Positions 48,193 through 57,780 of a stretch of 64,000 nucleotides of DNA are shown here, one piece after another. Position numbers and translations under genes: made by a program. Below the pieces are notes generated by a model. That model ran no database searches. It saw nothing but the letters and a program-made list of their open reading frames with translations, and had not been told where the DNA came from. The DNA comes from Streptomyces sp. AC1-42W (GTDB taxonomy: Bacteria > Actinomycetota > Actinomycetes > Streptomycetales > Streptomycetaceae): positions 558,001 through 622,000 of the forward strand of contig NZ_QKWY01000002.1 of the NCBI RefSeq assembly GCF_003248355.1, written 5' to 3'. Every line of letters begins with the position of its first letter. Position 1 is the stretch's first letter.

Positions 48193-51069
48193 ATGGCATC
48201 CGGCACCGCAGCGCATGGCAGCACCGCGTCCCCCGCCCCCGCCGACCTGGTCCGCGACCTGCGAAGGGCCATGCGCGGCGAGGTCGCCTTCGACGCCACC
48301 GCCAGGGCGCTGACCACGATGGACGCGTCCAATTACCGGCGGGTGCCGCTCGGCGTGGTCGCCCCGCGCGACGCCGCCGACATCACCGCCGCGCTCGCCG
48401 TGTGCCGCGAACACGGCGTGCCCGTCGTCCCGCGCGGCGGCGGCACCTCCATCGCCGGGCAGGCCACCGGCACCGGCGTCGTCCTCGACCTCACCCGCCA
48501 TCTGCGCTCCCTCGTGGCACTGGACCCCGCCGCCCGGACGGCGGTCGTGCAGCCGGGGCTCGTCCTGGACGACCTGCGGGCCGCCGCCGCCCCGCACGGC
48601 CTGACCTTCGGCCCCGACCCCTCGACCCACAGCCGCTGCACGCTCGGCGGCATGATCGGCAACAACTCCTGCGGCTCGCACTCCGTCGCCTGGGGCACCA
48701 CCGCCGACAACGTCCACGCCCTCACCGTCGCCCGCTACGGCGGCGAAACCCTGCGCCTGGAACCCGGCGGCTGGGGCCCGCCCGGCGTCCGCGAACTGAT
48801 CACCGCGCACCTCGCCCCGCTGCGCACCGGCTTCCCCGCGCTCCCGCGCCGCATCTCCGGTTACGCGCTGGACGCCCTGCTGCCCGAGAACGGCCCCGAC
48901 CCCGTACGCGCGTTCTGCGGCAGCGAGGGCACCCTCGGCATCGTCACCGAGGCGACGGTCCGGCTGGTCGAGGCGCCCGCCGCCCGCGCCCTCGCCGTCC
49001 TCGGCTACGCCGACGAGTCCGCCGCCGCCGAAGCCGCCCCCGGCCTCCTCGCCCACCACCCGCTGACCGTGGAGGGCATGGCCGCCGACCTCGTACGCGA
49101 ACCGGCCGGGCTGCCGCGCGGCGGCGCCTGGCTGTTCGCCGAGACGGGCGGCGCCACCCCGGCCGAGGCACGGGCGCACGCCGAACGGATCGCCCGGTCC
49201 GCCGCCGGTGACGCCGTCGACACCCTCGTCGTCACCGCGCCCGGCGAGCAGCGGGCCCTGTGGCGCATCCGCGAGGACGCGGCCGGCACGGCGACCCGGA
49301 TCTGGGGGTCCCCCCTGGACGGAGTCCTTGGGGGCGGCAGCGAGGCGTGGCCCGGCTGGGAGGACTGCGCGGTGCCGCCCGCCCGGCTCGGCGGCTACCT
49401 CCGCGACTTCCGCGCCCTGCTCGCCGAACACGGCCTGCGCGGCAGCCCGTACGGGCACTTCGGCGACGGCTGCATCCACGTCCGCATCGACTTCGACCTG
49501 CTCACCGGCGACGGCGTGGCCCGCTTCCGCCGCTTCTCCGAGGAGCTGGCCGCGCTCGTCGTCGCGCACGGCGGATCGCTCTCCGGCGAACACGGCGACG
49601 GCCAGGCCCGCGCCGAACTCCTGCCGAAGATGTACGGGGACGAACTGGTCGCCCTCTTCGCCCGCTACAAGGACCACTGGGACCCGGACGGCGGCCTGAA
49701 CCCCGGCATCCTGGCCCGCCCGGCCCGCCTCGACGAGAACCTGCGCTTCGACGTCCTGCCGCGCCGCCCCGTCGACGTCGCCTTCGGCTACCCGCACGAC
49801 GGCGGCGACTTCTCCGCCGCCGTCCGCCGCTGCGTCGGCGTCGCCAAATGCCGTACGGAGAAGACGGCCGGACCGGCCGTGATGTGCCCCTCCTTCCGGG
49901 CGACCGGCGAGGAGGCCCACTCGACGCGCGGCCGGGCCCGGCTGCTGCACGAAATGCTCGCCGGGGACGCGGGCGGCGTGATCACGGACGGCTGGCGCTC
50001 CACGGAGGTACGGGACGCGCTCGACCTGTGCCTGTCCTGCAAGGGCTGCCGCAGCGACTGCCCGGTGGGCGTGGACATGGCCACGTACAAGGCGGAGTTC
50101 CTGCACCACCACTACCGCCACCGGCCGCGCCCCGCCTCCCACTACGCGCTGGGCCGGCTGCCGCGGTGGCTCCGGCTTGCCGCGCCCCTCGCCGGGCCGC
50201 TCAACCTGCTGGCCCGCCGGCGCCCGCTCGCCGCCCTCGCCAAGCGGCTCGCCGGAATCGCGCCGGAGCGCGGGATTCCGCCGCTGGCGCGTGAGACGTT
50301 CAGCCGCTGGTTCCGGCGCCACCGGCAGGAGCCCGCCGGGGACCGGACGGTCCTGCTGTGGCCCGACACCTTCACCGAGCACCTGTCGCCCCAGGTCGGC
50401 CGGGCGGCCGTGCGCGTCCTGGAGGCCGCCGGGCGCACCCCCGTACTCCCCGGGAACGGGCTCTGCTGCGGCCTCACCTACGTCTCCACCGGCCAGCTCG
50501 ACCGGGCCCGCGCCGTGATGCGGCGCACCCTGGACCGGCTCGGCGACACCGGCGGAGCGCCCCTGGTCGTCCTCGAACCGAGCTGCGCCGCGACCCTGCG
50601 CACCGATCTGCCCGAGCTGCTGCCCGACGACCCGCGCGCCGCCCGGCTCGCCGCCTCCGTGCGCACCCTCGCCCAGTACCTGGAGGAGTACGCCCCCGAC
50701 TGGCGGCCCCCGCGTCTGGACCGGCCCGTCACCGGCCAGACCCACTGCCACCAGCACGCCGTGCTCGGCGACGAGGCGGACCGGCGGCTGCGCGCGAAGG
50801 CGGGCCTGACCGGCGAACTGTCCGGCGGCTGCTGCGGGCTCGCCGGCAACTTCGGCTTCGAACGGGGGCACTGGGAGGTGTCCGTCGCCTGCGCCGAGGA
50901 CCAGCTGCTCCCGGCCGTCCGGGAGGCCGCCCCGGACACCGCGATCCTGGCCGACGGCTACTCCTGCCGCACCCAGCTCGACCAGCTCGCCGGCGTACCC
51001 GGCCGCCACCTCGCGGAACTGCTGGCGGAGGGGCTGGAACGGGACCTGGGGCCGGGTTCGGCGGACTGA
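48193..51069 (+). CDS. FAD-linked oxidase / D-lactate dehydrogenase with 4Fe-4S and CCG domains
   Basis: 958 residues. Domain order: FAD_binding_4 (VPVVPRGGGTSIAGQATGTG, IGNNSCGSHS), FAD-oxidase C-terminal (HGGSLSGEHGDGQARAELLP), a ferredoxin segment (CLSCKGCRSDCPVGVDM and an earlier Cys in RCVGVAKCRTEK...AVMCPSF) and CCG domains (NGLCCGLTYVS, GGCCGLAGNFG). This is the fused GlcD-GlcF / Dld-II type that oxidises D-lactate or glycolate to pyruvate/glyoxylate and passes electrons through the cluster to the membrane. Single gene, divergent from the conservon. Confidence 0.94.
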   Translation: MASGTAAHGSTASPAPADLVRDLRRAMRGEVAFDATARALTTMDASNYRRVPLGVVAPRDAADITAALAVCREHGVPVVPRGGGTSIAGQATGTGVVLDLTRHLRSLVALDPAARTAVVQPGLVLDDLRAAAAPHGLTFGPDPSTHSRCTLGGMIGNNSCGSHSVAWGTTADNVHALTVARYGGETLRLEPGGWGPPGVRELITAHLAPLRTGFPALPRRISGYALDALLPENGPDPVRAFCGSEGTLGIVTEATVRLVEAPAARALAVLGYADESAAAEAAPGLLAHHPLTVEGMAADLVREPAGLPRGGAWLFAETGGATPAEARAHAERIARSAAGDAVDTLVVTAPGEQRALWRIREDAAGTATRIWGSPLDGVLGGGSEAWPGWEDCAVPPARLGGYLRDFRALLAEHGLRGSPYGHFGDGCIHVRIDFDLLTGDGVARFRRFSEELAALVVAHGGSLSGEHGDGQARAELLPKMYGDELVALFARYKDHWDPDGGLNPGILARPARLDENLRFDVLPRRPVDVAFGYPHDGGDFSAAVRRCVGVAKCRTEKTAGPAVMCPSFRATGEEAHSTRGRARLLHEMLAGDAGGVITDGWRSTEVRDALDLCLSCKGCRSDCPVGVDMATYKAEFLHHHYRHRPRPASHYALGRLPRWLRLAAPLAGPLNLLARRRPLAALAKRLAGIAPERGIPPLARETFSRWFRRHRQEPAGDRTVLLWPDTFTEHLSPQVGRAAVRVLEAAGRTPVLPGNGLCCGLTYVSTGQLDRARAVMRRTLDRLGDTGGAPLVVLEPSCAATLRTDLPELLPDDPRAARLAASVRTLAQYLEEYAPDWRPPRLDRPVTGQTHCHQHAVLGDEADRRLRAKAGLTGELSGGCCGLAGNFGFERGHWEVSVACAEDQLLPAVREAAPDTAILADGYSCRTQLDQLAGVPGRHLAELLAEGLERDLGPGSAD

Positions 51070-51221
51070 TCCCGCGCCGGACCCGGCCGCATTTCGCACG
51101 TCTTGCGCGATTCCTTACCGTGGACGGGCGGGTCCGCACAGGGTGAGTGCAGTACCGTGCACTGTGGAGTACTTCATGGTGAACTATTGATGTGCGTCGA
51201 ATCGCGAAGGACAGGCCCCAG

Positions 51222-52181
51222 GTGAACGAGCAGACCACCGCCGCAGAACCGGTAGCAGCCGCCGTCGCCGTGCCGGAGGCGGTCGCCGCGCCCGCGCTCG
51301 CCGGGCCGGGGGGCGGGCGGGCAGGCGGGCGGCGGGCCGCGCTCGCGCCGGTCGCCCTGGTCGTCGCCGGTGGGCTCTCCGTGCAGTTCGGCGCCGCGAT
51401 AGCCGTGCTGCTCATGCCCCGCGCCGGAGCGCTCGGCGTCGTCACGCTGCGGCTGGCCGCCGCCGCGCTCGTCCTGCTCGTCGTCTGCCGCCCCCGGCTG
51501 CGCGGCCACTCGCGAGCCGACTGGGGCACGGTGGCCGCCTTCGGCGTCGCCATGGGCGCCATGAACACGCTGTTCTACCAGGCCGCCGACCGCATCCCGC
51601 TCGGCGCCGCCGTCACCCTGGAGGTGCTCGGCCCGCTCGCCCTCTCCGTGATCGCCTCGCGCCGCCTGGTCAACGTCGTCTGGGCCGCCCTCGCGCTCGG
51701 CGGGGTCGTCCTGCTCAGCGGCGGCGGCTTCGACCGCCTCGACCCGGCCGGAGCCGCGTACGCGCTGGGCGCCGGCGCGATGTGGGCGGCGTACATCGTC
51801 TTCAGCGCCCGCACCGGCCGCCGCTTCCCCCAGGCGGACGGCCTCGCCCTGGCCATGGTCGTCGCCGCGCTCCTCTCGCTGCCGCTCGGCATCATGGACG
51901 CCGGCTCCCGGCTCATCGACCCGACGACGCTCGGCCTCGGCGCGGCCGTCGCGCTGCTCAGCTCCGTCCTCCCGTACACGCTGGAGCTGATCGCCCTGCG
52001 CCGGCTGCCCGCGCCCACCTTCGCCATCCTGATGAGCCTGGAGCCCGCCATCGCCGCCCTGGCCGGCTTCCTGGTCCTCGACCAGGCCCTGGCCACCACG
52101 GACGCCCTCGCCATCGCTCTGGTCATCGGCGCGAGCATGGGCGCGGTCCGCAGCCAGGTACGGGGCGTCTCCGCCCAGTGA
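51222..52181 (+). CDS. EamA/DMT-family transporter
   Basis: 319 residues with a Gly/Ala-rich N-terminus and ten hydrophobic segments, two EamA repeats (LVVAGGLSVQFGAAIAVLLM, then IGLGAAVALLSSVLPYTLEL, LEPAIAALAGFLVLDQALAT). EamA exporters pump amino acids or metabolites out. GTG at 51222 has AAGGA ten nt upstream; a GTG at 51192 lacks one. It is convergent with the SnoaL gene 9 bp away. Confidence 0.88.
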   Translation: MNEQTTAAEPVAAAVAVPEAVAAPALAGPGGGRAGGRRAALAPVALVVAGGLSVQFGAAIAVLLMPRAGALGVVTLRLAAAALVLLVVCRPRLRGHSRADWGTVAAFGVAMGAMNTLFYQAADRIPLGAAVTLEVLGPLALSVIASRRLVNVVWAALALGGVVLLSGGGFDRLDPAGAAYALGAGAMWAAYIVFSARTGRRFPQADGLALAMVVAALLSLPLGIMDAGSRLIDPTTLGLGAAVALLSSVLPYTLELIALRRLPAPTFAILMSLEPAIAALAGFLVLDQALATTDALAIALVIGASMGAVRSQVRGVSAQ

Positions 52182-52190
52182 GCGGGCCGG

Positions 52191-52607
52191 TCAGCGGTCC
52201 GCCGGGGCCCACCACGACAGGTTCGCCGCCGCTGCCGCCACCGGCTCGATGATCTCCCAGCCCTCCGCGATCAGCCCGCCCTCGACGCGCCAGATGTCCA
52301 CCACCACGATCTGCGGGCCGCCCGGAAGCTCGCGCCGGGAGTGGACCACCACGTGCTCCTCGTCCGCCAGCAGATGATCGATCTCCACCTTCATCCCGGT
52401 CGTCGGGCCGATCGCCGCCTCCACGGCCGCCAGCCACTCCGCCTTCGTCGCGGTGTGCCCGCCGGGCCGGTGATGCCTGAAGCCGTCGCTCAGCACCGGG
52501 GCGAACGCCTCCGTGCCGCCGGTCTCCAGCAAGGTGGCCAGGGCCCAGCTCACCAGGGTCTTGTTGTCCGAGCTCTTGATGCCCGAGGTCGTGTTCCGTG
52601 CAGTCAT
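52191..52607 (-). CDS. SnoaL-like (NTF2-fold) protein
   Basis: 138 residues with NTF2/SnoaL pattern: TLVSWALATLLETGGTEAFA, FRHHRPGGHTATKAEWLAAV, IVVVDIWRVEGGLIAEGWEI. This fold binds hydrophobic ligands or acts as a small isomerase; no conserved catalytic residue could be pinned. ATG at 52607. It is divergent from an XRE regulator over a perfect palindrome, its likely control point. Confidence 0.88.
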   Translation of the reverse strand: MTARNTTSGIKSSDNKTLVSWALATLLETGGTEAFAPVLSDGFRHHRPGGHTATKAEWLAAVEAAIGPTTGMKVEIDHLLADEEHVVVHSRRELPGGPQIVVVDIWRVEGGLIAEGWEIIEPVAAAAANLSWWAPADR

Positions 52608-52642
52608 GGGGGCAGTGTGGGCCGCCGCCGGGGCCGCCGTCG

Positions 52643-52659
52643 ATGACATGCCATGTCAT
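52643..52659. promoter_or_regulatory. Perfect palindromic operator of the divergent SnoaL/XRE pair
   Basis: ATGACATG-c-CATGTCAT, 8-bp perfect arms around one base, midway in the 88-bp intergenic gap. The spacing and position fit a dimeric HTH regulator controlling both genes; the XRE protein next door is the obvious candidate. Confidence 0.75.
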
Positions 52660-52695
52660 GGCGGACGGCCCGCCCGGCGGGTACGGTCGGCCCCC

Positions 52696-53478
52696 GTGAC
52701 AGTCGGCGAACTCCTACGGCGGTGGCGGCACCGCAGGCGCGTCAGCCAGCTCGACCTCGCGCTCGCGGCCGGCGTTTCGGCACGCCACGTCAGCCTGGTG
52801 GAGACGGGGAAGACGAACCCGAGCGCCGACATGGTCCTGCGGCTCGCCGAGCGGCTGGACGTGCCCCTGCGCGAGCGCAACCGGCTGCTCCTCGCGGCCG
52901 GCTTCGCGCCCCGGTACCCGGAACGGCCCCTCGGGGACGGCGCCCTCGCGGCGGCCCGTGAGGCGGTCGAGCGGGTGCTCCGGGCGCACGAGCCGTATCC
53001 GGCGGTGGCCTTCGACCGCCGCTGGGACATCCTGCGCGCCAACCGGGCCGTCGAGCCGTTCTTCGCCGGCGTCGCCCCCGAACTGCTGCGCCCGCCGGTC
53101 AACCTCGTACGCCTCGGCCTGGACCCGCGCGGTTTCGCCCCGCTGGTCGTCAACCTCGCCGACGTCCGCGCGGTGTTCCGGGCCCGCGTCGGCCGCCAGC
53201 TCGCCGCCGCCCCCGATCCCCGGCTCGCCGCGCTGTACGACGAGCTGCTGGGACCGGCGGCCGGGGACGGCGACGACGCGGAGGCGGCGGAGCGCTCGAT
53301 CGCGGCCGAATCCGACGTGGTCCTGCCGATGATCCTGCGGCTCGGCGGGCGCGAGGTGCGGATGTTCTCCACCATCACCACCTTCGGCACCCCGATGGAC
53401 ATCACTCTGGACGAGGTCGCCATCGAGCTGTACTACCCGGCGGACGCGGAGAGCGCGGCGTACTTCGAACAGGGCTGA
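52696..53478 (+). CDS. XRE regulator with MmyB-like ligand-binding domain
   Basis: 260 residues starting at a GTG. HTH: LLRRWRHRRRVSQLDLALAA and GVSARHVSLVETGKTNPSAD. The C-terminal MLTR_LBD domain (AVAFDRRWDILRANRAVEPF, VNLADVRAVFRARVGRQLAA, MFSTITTFGTPMDITLDEVA) is typical of MmyB-like regulators of metabolite genes, often linked to an adjacent oxidoreductase or NTF2 protein. Here the divergent SnoaL gene is the likely target, with the palindrome between. Confidence 0.92.
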   Translation: MTVGELLRRWRHRRRVSQLDLALAAGVSARHVSLVETGKTNPSADMVLRLAERLDVPLRERNRLLLAAGFAPRYPERPLGDGALAAAREAVERVLRAHEPYPAVAFDRRWDILRANRAVEPFFAGVAPELLRPPVNLVRLGLDPRGFAPLVVNLADVRAVFRARVGRQLAAAPDPRLAALYDELLGPAAGDGDDAEAAERSIAAESDVVLPMILRLGGREVRMFSTITTFGTPMDITLDEVAIELYYPADAESAAYFEQG

Positions 53479-53516
53479 GGGTCGGGGGTCGGAGCAGGGG
53501 CCCCGACAAAATCATG

Positions 53517-53528
53517 CAAGCATGCTTG
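53517..53528. promoter_or_regulatory. Palindromic operator before the acyl-CoA operon
   Basis: CAAGCATGCTTG, a perfect 12-bp palindrome 64 bp before the first start codon. The AAGCATGCTT core resembles TetR-type sites (e.g. for actinobacterial lipid/terpene catabolic operons). No TetR gene lies beside it in the window. Confidence 0.6.
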
Positions 53529-53591
53529 ATTGTTTTGCTTCGCGCTGGCAGGCTCCCCAGACACACCGCCACGCCCCGAGGGGAGCGCACC

Positions 53592-54386
53592 GTGTCCGAT
53601 GCCGCAGCCGTGCTCGACGATCTGCGCGGGGAGAGCGAGGAACTCGATCTGCTGGTCGCCGGGTTGAGCGCGCCGCAGTGGGCGGGGGAGACACCCGCAC
53701 CGGGGTGGACGATCGCCCACCAGGTGGCGCACCTGAGCTGGACGGACGGGGTCGCGCTGAAGGCGGTCACCGATCCGGCGGGGTTCGGCGGCGAGGTCGA
53801 GAAGGCGCTCGCGGACCCCGAGCACTTCGTGGACCGGGCCGCCGGGGAGATCGTCGCCGCGTACGCCCCCGACGCCCTGCTCGTCCGCTGGCGCGAGGGC
53901 CGCGAGCGGCTGTACGAGGCGCTGGCCGCCGCCCCCGCCGGCACGAAGTTCCCCTGGTACGGCCCGCCCATGAGCATCGCCTCCATGGCGACCGCCCGGC
54001 TCATGGAGACCTGGGCCCACGGCCAGGACATCGCCGACGCGATGGGAGCGACCCGCGCCCCGACCGCCCGGCTGCGCCATGTCGCCCGCATCGGCGTCCG
54101 GGCCCGCGACTACGCCTACTTCGTCCGGGGCGAGCGGGCCCCCGCCGAGGAGTTCCGGGTGGAACTGGAGGCGCCGGACGGCCAGTTGATCACGTACGGG
54201 CCCGAGGACGCGGCCCAGCGCGTCACCGGCCCGCTGTACGACTTCTGCCTGCTGGTCACCCAGCGCGCCCACCGCGACGACCTCGCGGTGCGGGCCGAGG
54301 GCCCGGACGCGGACGCCTGGCTCTCCATCGCCCAGGCATTCGCCGGCCCGGCGGGCGCGGGCCGGCCGCCGAAGGCGGAGCGATGA
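53592..54386 (+). CDS. TIGR03084-family (mycothiol-dependent maleylpyruvate isomerase-like) metal-binding protein
   Basis: 264 residues starting at a GTG with GAGGGGAG upstream. N-terminal DinB-like helical bundle: VLDDLRGESEELDLLVAGLS, GWTIAHQVAHLSWTD with the metal-binding His, and METWAHGQDIADAMGATRAP with another His. The C-terminal part is a SCP-type tail. Such enzymes transfer mycothiol or act as hydrolases. It is the first gene of a coupled operon for branched or terpenoid acyl-CoA catabolism, where it is often found next to AtuA. The stop overlaps the next start. Confidence 0.85.
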   Translation: MSDAAAVLDDLRGESEELDLLVAGLSAPQWAGETPAPGWTIAHQVAHLSWTDGVALKAVTDPAGFGGEVEKALADPEHFVDRAAGEIVAAYAPDALLVRWREGRERLYEALAAAPAGTKFPWYGPPMSIASMATARLMETWAHGQDIADAMGATRAPTARLRHVARIGVRARDYAYFVRGERAPAEEFRVELEAPDGQLITYGPEDAAQRVTGPLYDFCLLVTQRAHRDDLAVRAEGPDADAWLSIAQAFAGPAGAGRPPKAER

Positions 54387-56179
54387 GGGGGCCGGCCGGG
54401 GAGGGGGCCGCCTCCGGGGCCGGGAACGGGGCCGGGGAGGCGCCCGCCGCCCCCGCCCCCGGCTCCGCGTCCCCACCCCTCCGCATCGGCAACGCCTCCG
54501 GCTTCTACGGCGACCGCTTCGACGCCCTGCGCGAAATGCTCACCGGCGGCCCCCTCGACATCCTCACCGGGGACTACCTCGCCGAGCTGACCATGCTCAT
54601 CCTCGGCCGCAGCCGCCTCAAGGACCCGGCGCGCGGCTACGCCACCACCTTCCTGCGCCAGCTGGAGGAAGGGCTCGGCCTCGCCCGGGAACGCGGCGTG
54701 CGGATCGTCGCCAACGCGGGCGGCCTCAACCCGGCCGGGCTCGCCGACGCCATCCGGGACCTGGCCGCGAAGGCCGGGGTGCCGGTGCGCGTCGCCCATG
54801 TGGAGGGGGACGCCCTGCCCGTACCGGAGGGGTTCCTCACCGCCAACGCCTACCTCGGGGGAGCGGGCATCGCGGCCTGCCTGCGGGCCGGTGCCGAGGT
54901 CGTCGTCACCGGCCGGGTGACCGACGCCGCCCTCGTCACCGGCCCCGCCGCCGCCCACTTCGGCTGGGGCCCCGACGACCACGACGCGCTGGCCGGTGCC
55001 GTGGTCGCCGGGCACGTCCTGGAGTGCGGCACCCAGGCCACCGGCGGCAACTACGCCTTCTTCCGCGGCCACGACCTGCGCCGCCCCGGCTTCCCCGTCG
55101 CCGAGATCCACCCGGACGGCAGCTCCGTCATCACCAAGCACGACGGCACCGGCGGCGTCGTGGACGTCGGCACCGTCACCGCCCAGCTCCTGTACGAGAC
55201 GGGCGGCGCCCGGTACGCGGGCCCGGACGTCACCGCCCGGCTCGACACCGTACGGCTGGTGCGGAACGGCCCGGACCGGGTCAGGATCTCCGGCGTACGC
55301 GGCGAGGCCCCGCCGCCCACCCTCAAGGCCGGGCTCACCCGGCTCGGCGGCTGGCGCAACGAGGTCGTCTTCGTCCTCACCGGGCTCGACATCGAGGCCA
55401 AGGCCCGCCTGGTGAAGACCCAGTTCGCGGACGCCTTCGCGCGCGCCGGGCGCCGGCCGCAGGACGTCCGCTGGGAGCTGGCCCGTACCGACCGGCCCGA
55501 CGCCGGCACCGAGGAGGCCGCGAGCGCGCTGCTCCGGCTCGTCGTCCGCGACCCGGAACAGGAGCCCGTGGGGCGGGCGTTGTCCGGCGCGGCGATCGAG
55601 CTGGCCCTCGGCAGCTACCCCGGCTTCCACGTCACGGCGCCGCCCGGCAAGGGCGCCCCCTACGGCGTCTTCGAGGCCCGCTCCGTACCGGCGGGAGACG
55701 TCGAACACACCGCCGTACTGCCCGACGGGACCCGGCTCGCGGTCGCCCACCCCGTACACACCCGGCCCCTGCGTGACGTCGAACAGCCGCCGCTGCCACC
55801 GCCGTTGGAGCCCGGACCCACCCGTCGCGCGCCGCTCGGGCGGATCGCCGGGGCGCGGAGCGGGGACAAGGGCGGGGACGCCAACGTCGGCGTCTGGGTC
55901 CGCAGCGAGGACGCGTGGCGGTGGCTGGCGCACGAGCTGACCGTCGACCGCTTCCGCCGGCTCCTCCCGGAGACCGCCGAGCTCACCGTCGTACGCCATG
56001 TCCTGCCGAACCTGCGCGCGCTGAACTTCACCGTGCACGGGCTCCTCGGCGAGGGCGTCGCCGCGCAGCACCGCTTCGACCCGCAGGCCAAGGCCGTGGG
56101 GGAGTGGCTGCGCGCCCGCCATCTGGAGATCCCCGTGACCCTGCTGGACCGCACCGCGCACCCGGAGGTGCCCGCATGA
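54383..56179 (+). CDS. AtuA-like acyclic terpene utilisation protein
   Basis: 598 residues. A Gly/Ala-rich tail, then the AtuA family core: LRIGNASGFYGDRFDALREM, GDYLAELTMLILGRSRLKDP, VANAGGLNPAGLADAIRDLA, VVTGRVTDAALVTGPAAAHF, and a C-terminal domain (GRIAGARSGDKGGDANVGVW, LNFTVHGLLGEG). In Pseudomonas AtuA belongs to the citronellol/geranyl-CoA pathway. The precise reaction is unproven. ATGA coupling to both neighbours. Confidence 0.85.
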   Translation: MRGPAGEGAASGAGNGAGEAPAAPAPGSASPPLRIGNASGFYGDRFDALREMLTGGPLDILTGDYLAELTMLILGRSRLKDPARGYATTFLRQLEEGLGLARERGVRIVANAGGLNPAGLADAIRDLAAKAGVPVRVAHVEGDALPVPEGFLTANAYLGGAGIAACLRAGAEVVVTGRVTDAALVTGPAAAHFGWGPDDHDALAGAVVAGHVLECGTQATGGNYAFFRGHDLRRPGFPVAEIHPDGSSVITKHDGTGGVVDVGTVTAQLLYETGGARYAGPDVTARLDTVRLVRNGPDRVRISGVRGEAPPPTLKAGLTRLGGWRNEVVFVLTGLDIEAKARLVKTQFADAFARAGRRPQDVRWELARTDRPDAGTEEAASALLRLVVRDPEQEPVGRALSGAAIELALGSYPGFHVTAPPGKGAPYGVFEARSVPAGDVEHTAVLPDGTRLAVAHPVHTRPLRDVEQPPLPPPLEPGPTRRAPLGRIAGARSGDKGGDANVGVWVRSEDAWRWLAHELTVDRFRRLLPETAELTVVRHVLPNLRALNFTVHGLLGEGVAAQHRFDPQAKAVGEWLRARHLEIPVTLLDRTAHPEVPA

Positions 56180-57774
56180 CCGTCCTGCCCACCGGGCTCG
56201 ACACCGCGAGCCCCGACTACGCGGCCAACCGGGCCGCCATGCTCGACAAGCTCGCCGAACTGGACGCCGCACACGCCAAGGCCCTGGCGGGCGGCGGCGA
56301 GAAGTACGTGGAGCGGCACCGGGGGCGCGGCAAGCTGCTCGCCCGCGAGCGGATCGAGCTGCTCGTGGACCCGGACACACCGTTCCTGGAGCTGTCGCCG
56401 CTGGCGGCCTGGGGCAGCGACTACGCGGTGGGCGCCTCGCTCGTCACCGGGATCGGGGTGGTGGCGGGCGTGGAGTGCCTGATCACCGCCAACGACCCGA
56501 CCGTACGCGGCGGAGCCTCCAACCCGTGGACGCTGAAGAAGGCGCTGCGGGCCAACGAGATCGCCTTCGCCAACCGGCTGCCCGTCATCAGCCTCGTCGA
56601 GTCCGGCGGCGCCGACCTGCCGTCCCAGAAGAAAATCTTCATCCCCGGCGGGGCCCTCTTCCGCGACCTCACCCGGCTCTCCGCCGCCGGCATCCCGACC
56701 GTCGCCGTCGTCTTCGGCAACTCCACCGCCGGAGGCGCGTACGTCCCCGGCATGTCCGACCACACGGTCATGATCCGGGAACGGTCCAAGGTGTTCCTGG
56801 GCGGGCCGCCGCTGGTGAAGATGGCCACCGGCGAGGAGAGCGACGACGAATCGCTCGGCGGCGCCGCGATGCACGCCCGTACGTCCGGGCTCGCCGACCA
56901 CTTCGCCGTGGACGAGCACGACGCCCTGCGCCAGGCCCGCCGTATCGTCGCCCGCCTCAACCGGCGCAAGGCGCACCCCGATCCGGGTCCGGGCGAGCCG
57001 CCGAAGTACGACGAGGACGAGCTGATCGGCATCGTGCCCGGCGACCTCAAGGTGCCGTTCGACCCGCGCGAGGTCATCGCCCGGCTGGTCGACGGCTCCG
57101 ACTTCGACGCGTTCAAACCGCTGTACGGGACGAGTCTTGTCACCGGCTGGGCCGCTCTGCACGGCTACCCGGTCGGCATCCTCGCCAACGCGCGGGGCGT
57201 GCTGTTCAGCGAGGAGTCGCAGAAGGCCGCCCAGTTCATCCAGCTCGCCAACCAGCGCGACATCCCGCTCCTGTTCCTGCACAACACCACCGGCTACATG
57301 GTCGGCAGGGAGTACGAGCAGGGCGGCATCATCAAGCACGGCGCGATGATGATCAACGCCGTCTCGAACTCGAAGGTCCCGCACCTGTCGGTTCTGATGG
57401 GCGCCTCCTACGGCGCCGGCCACTACGGCATGTGCGGCAGGGCGTACGACCCGCGCTTCCTGTTCGCCTGGCCCGGCAGCAAGTCCGCCGTCATGGGCCC
57501 GCAGCAACTCGCCGGGGTGCTCTCCCTCGTCGCCCGCGCCTCGGCCGCCGCCAAGGGCCGCCCGTACGACGACGAGGCGGACGCCGCCCTGCGCGCCATG
57601 GTCGAGCAGCAGATCGAGTCCGAGTCCCTGCCGATGTTCCTGTCCGGACGGCTGTACGACGACGGGGTCATCGATCCGCGCGACACCCGGACCGTCCTCG
57701 GGATGTGCCTGTCCGCCATCCACACCGCACCGATCGAGGGCGCCCGCGGCGGTTTCGGCGTCTTCCGGATGTGA
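56176..57774 (+). CDS. Acyl-CoA carboxylase beta (carboxyltransferase) subunit
   Basis: 532 residues, the length of methylcrotonyl/geranyl-CoA carboxyltransferases. Motifs: HRGRGKLLARERIELLVDPD, GGASNPWTLKKALRANEIAF (where classic ones have GGTYYPLTVKKHLR), VESGGADLPSQ, GNSTAGGAYVPGMSDHTVMI, and the acyl-binding GTTGYMVG-like NTTGYMVGREYEQGG. It transfers carboxyl from biotin to the acyl-CoA. Start ATG overlaps the AtuA stop; the alpha subunit follows after 6 bp. Confidence 0.94.
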   Translation: MTVLPTGLDTASPDYAANRAAMLDKLAELDAAHAKALAGGGEKYVERHRGRGKLLARERIELLVDPDTPFLELSPLAAWGSDYAVGASLVTGIGVVAGVECLITANDPTVRGGASNPWTLKKALRANEIAFANRLPVISLVESGGADLPSQKKIFIPGGALFRDLTRLSAAGIPTVAVVFGNSTAGGAYVPGMSDHTVMIRERSKVFLGGPPLVKMATGEESDDESLGGAAMHARTSGLADHFAVDEHDALRQARRIVARLNRRKAHPDPGPGEPPKYDEDELIGIVPGDLKVPFDPREVIARLVDGSDFDAFKPLYGTSLVTGWAALHGYPVGILANARGVLFSEESQKAAQFIQLANQRDIPLLFLHNTTGYMVGREYEQGGIIKHGAMMINAVSNSKVPHLSVLMGASYGAGHYGMCGRAYDPRFLFAWPGSKSAVMGPQQLAGVLSLVARASAAAKGRPYDDEADAALRAMVEQQIESESLPMFLSGRLYDDGVIDPRDTRTVLGMCLSAIHTAPIEGARGGFGVFRM

Positions 57775-57780
57775 GTTGAG

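Noticed and set aside
48127..51099. 990-codon minus-strand frame opposite the Fe-S oxidoreductase
   Set aside because: Shadow; reads as Gly/Ala/Arg-rich noise without motifs.
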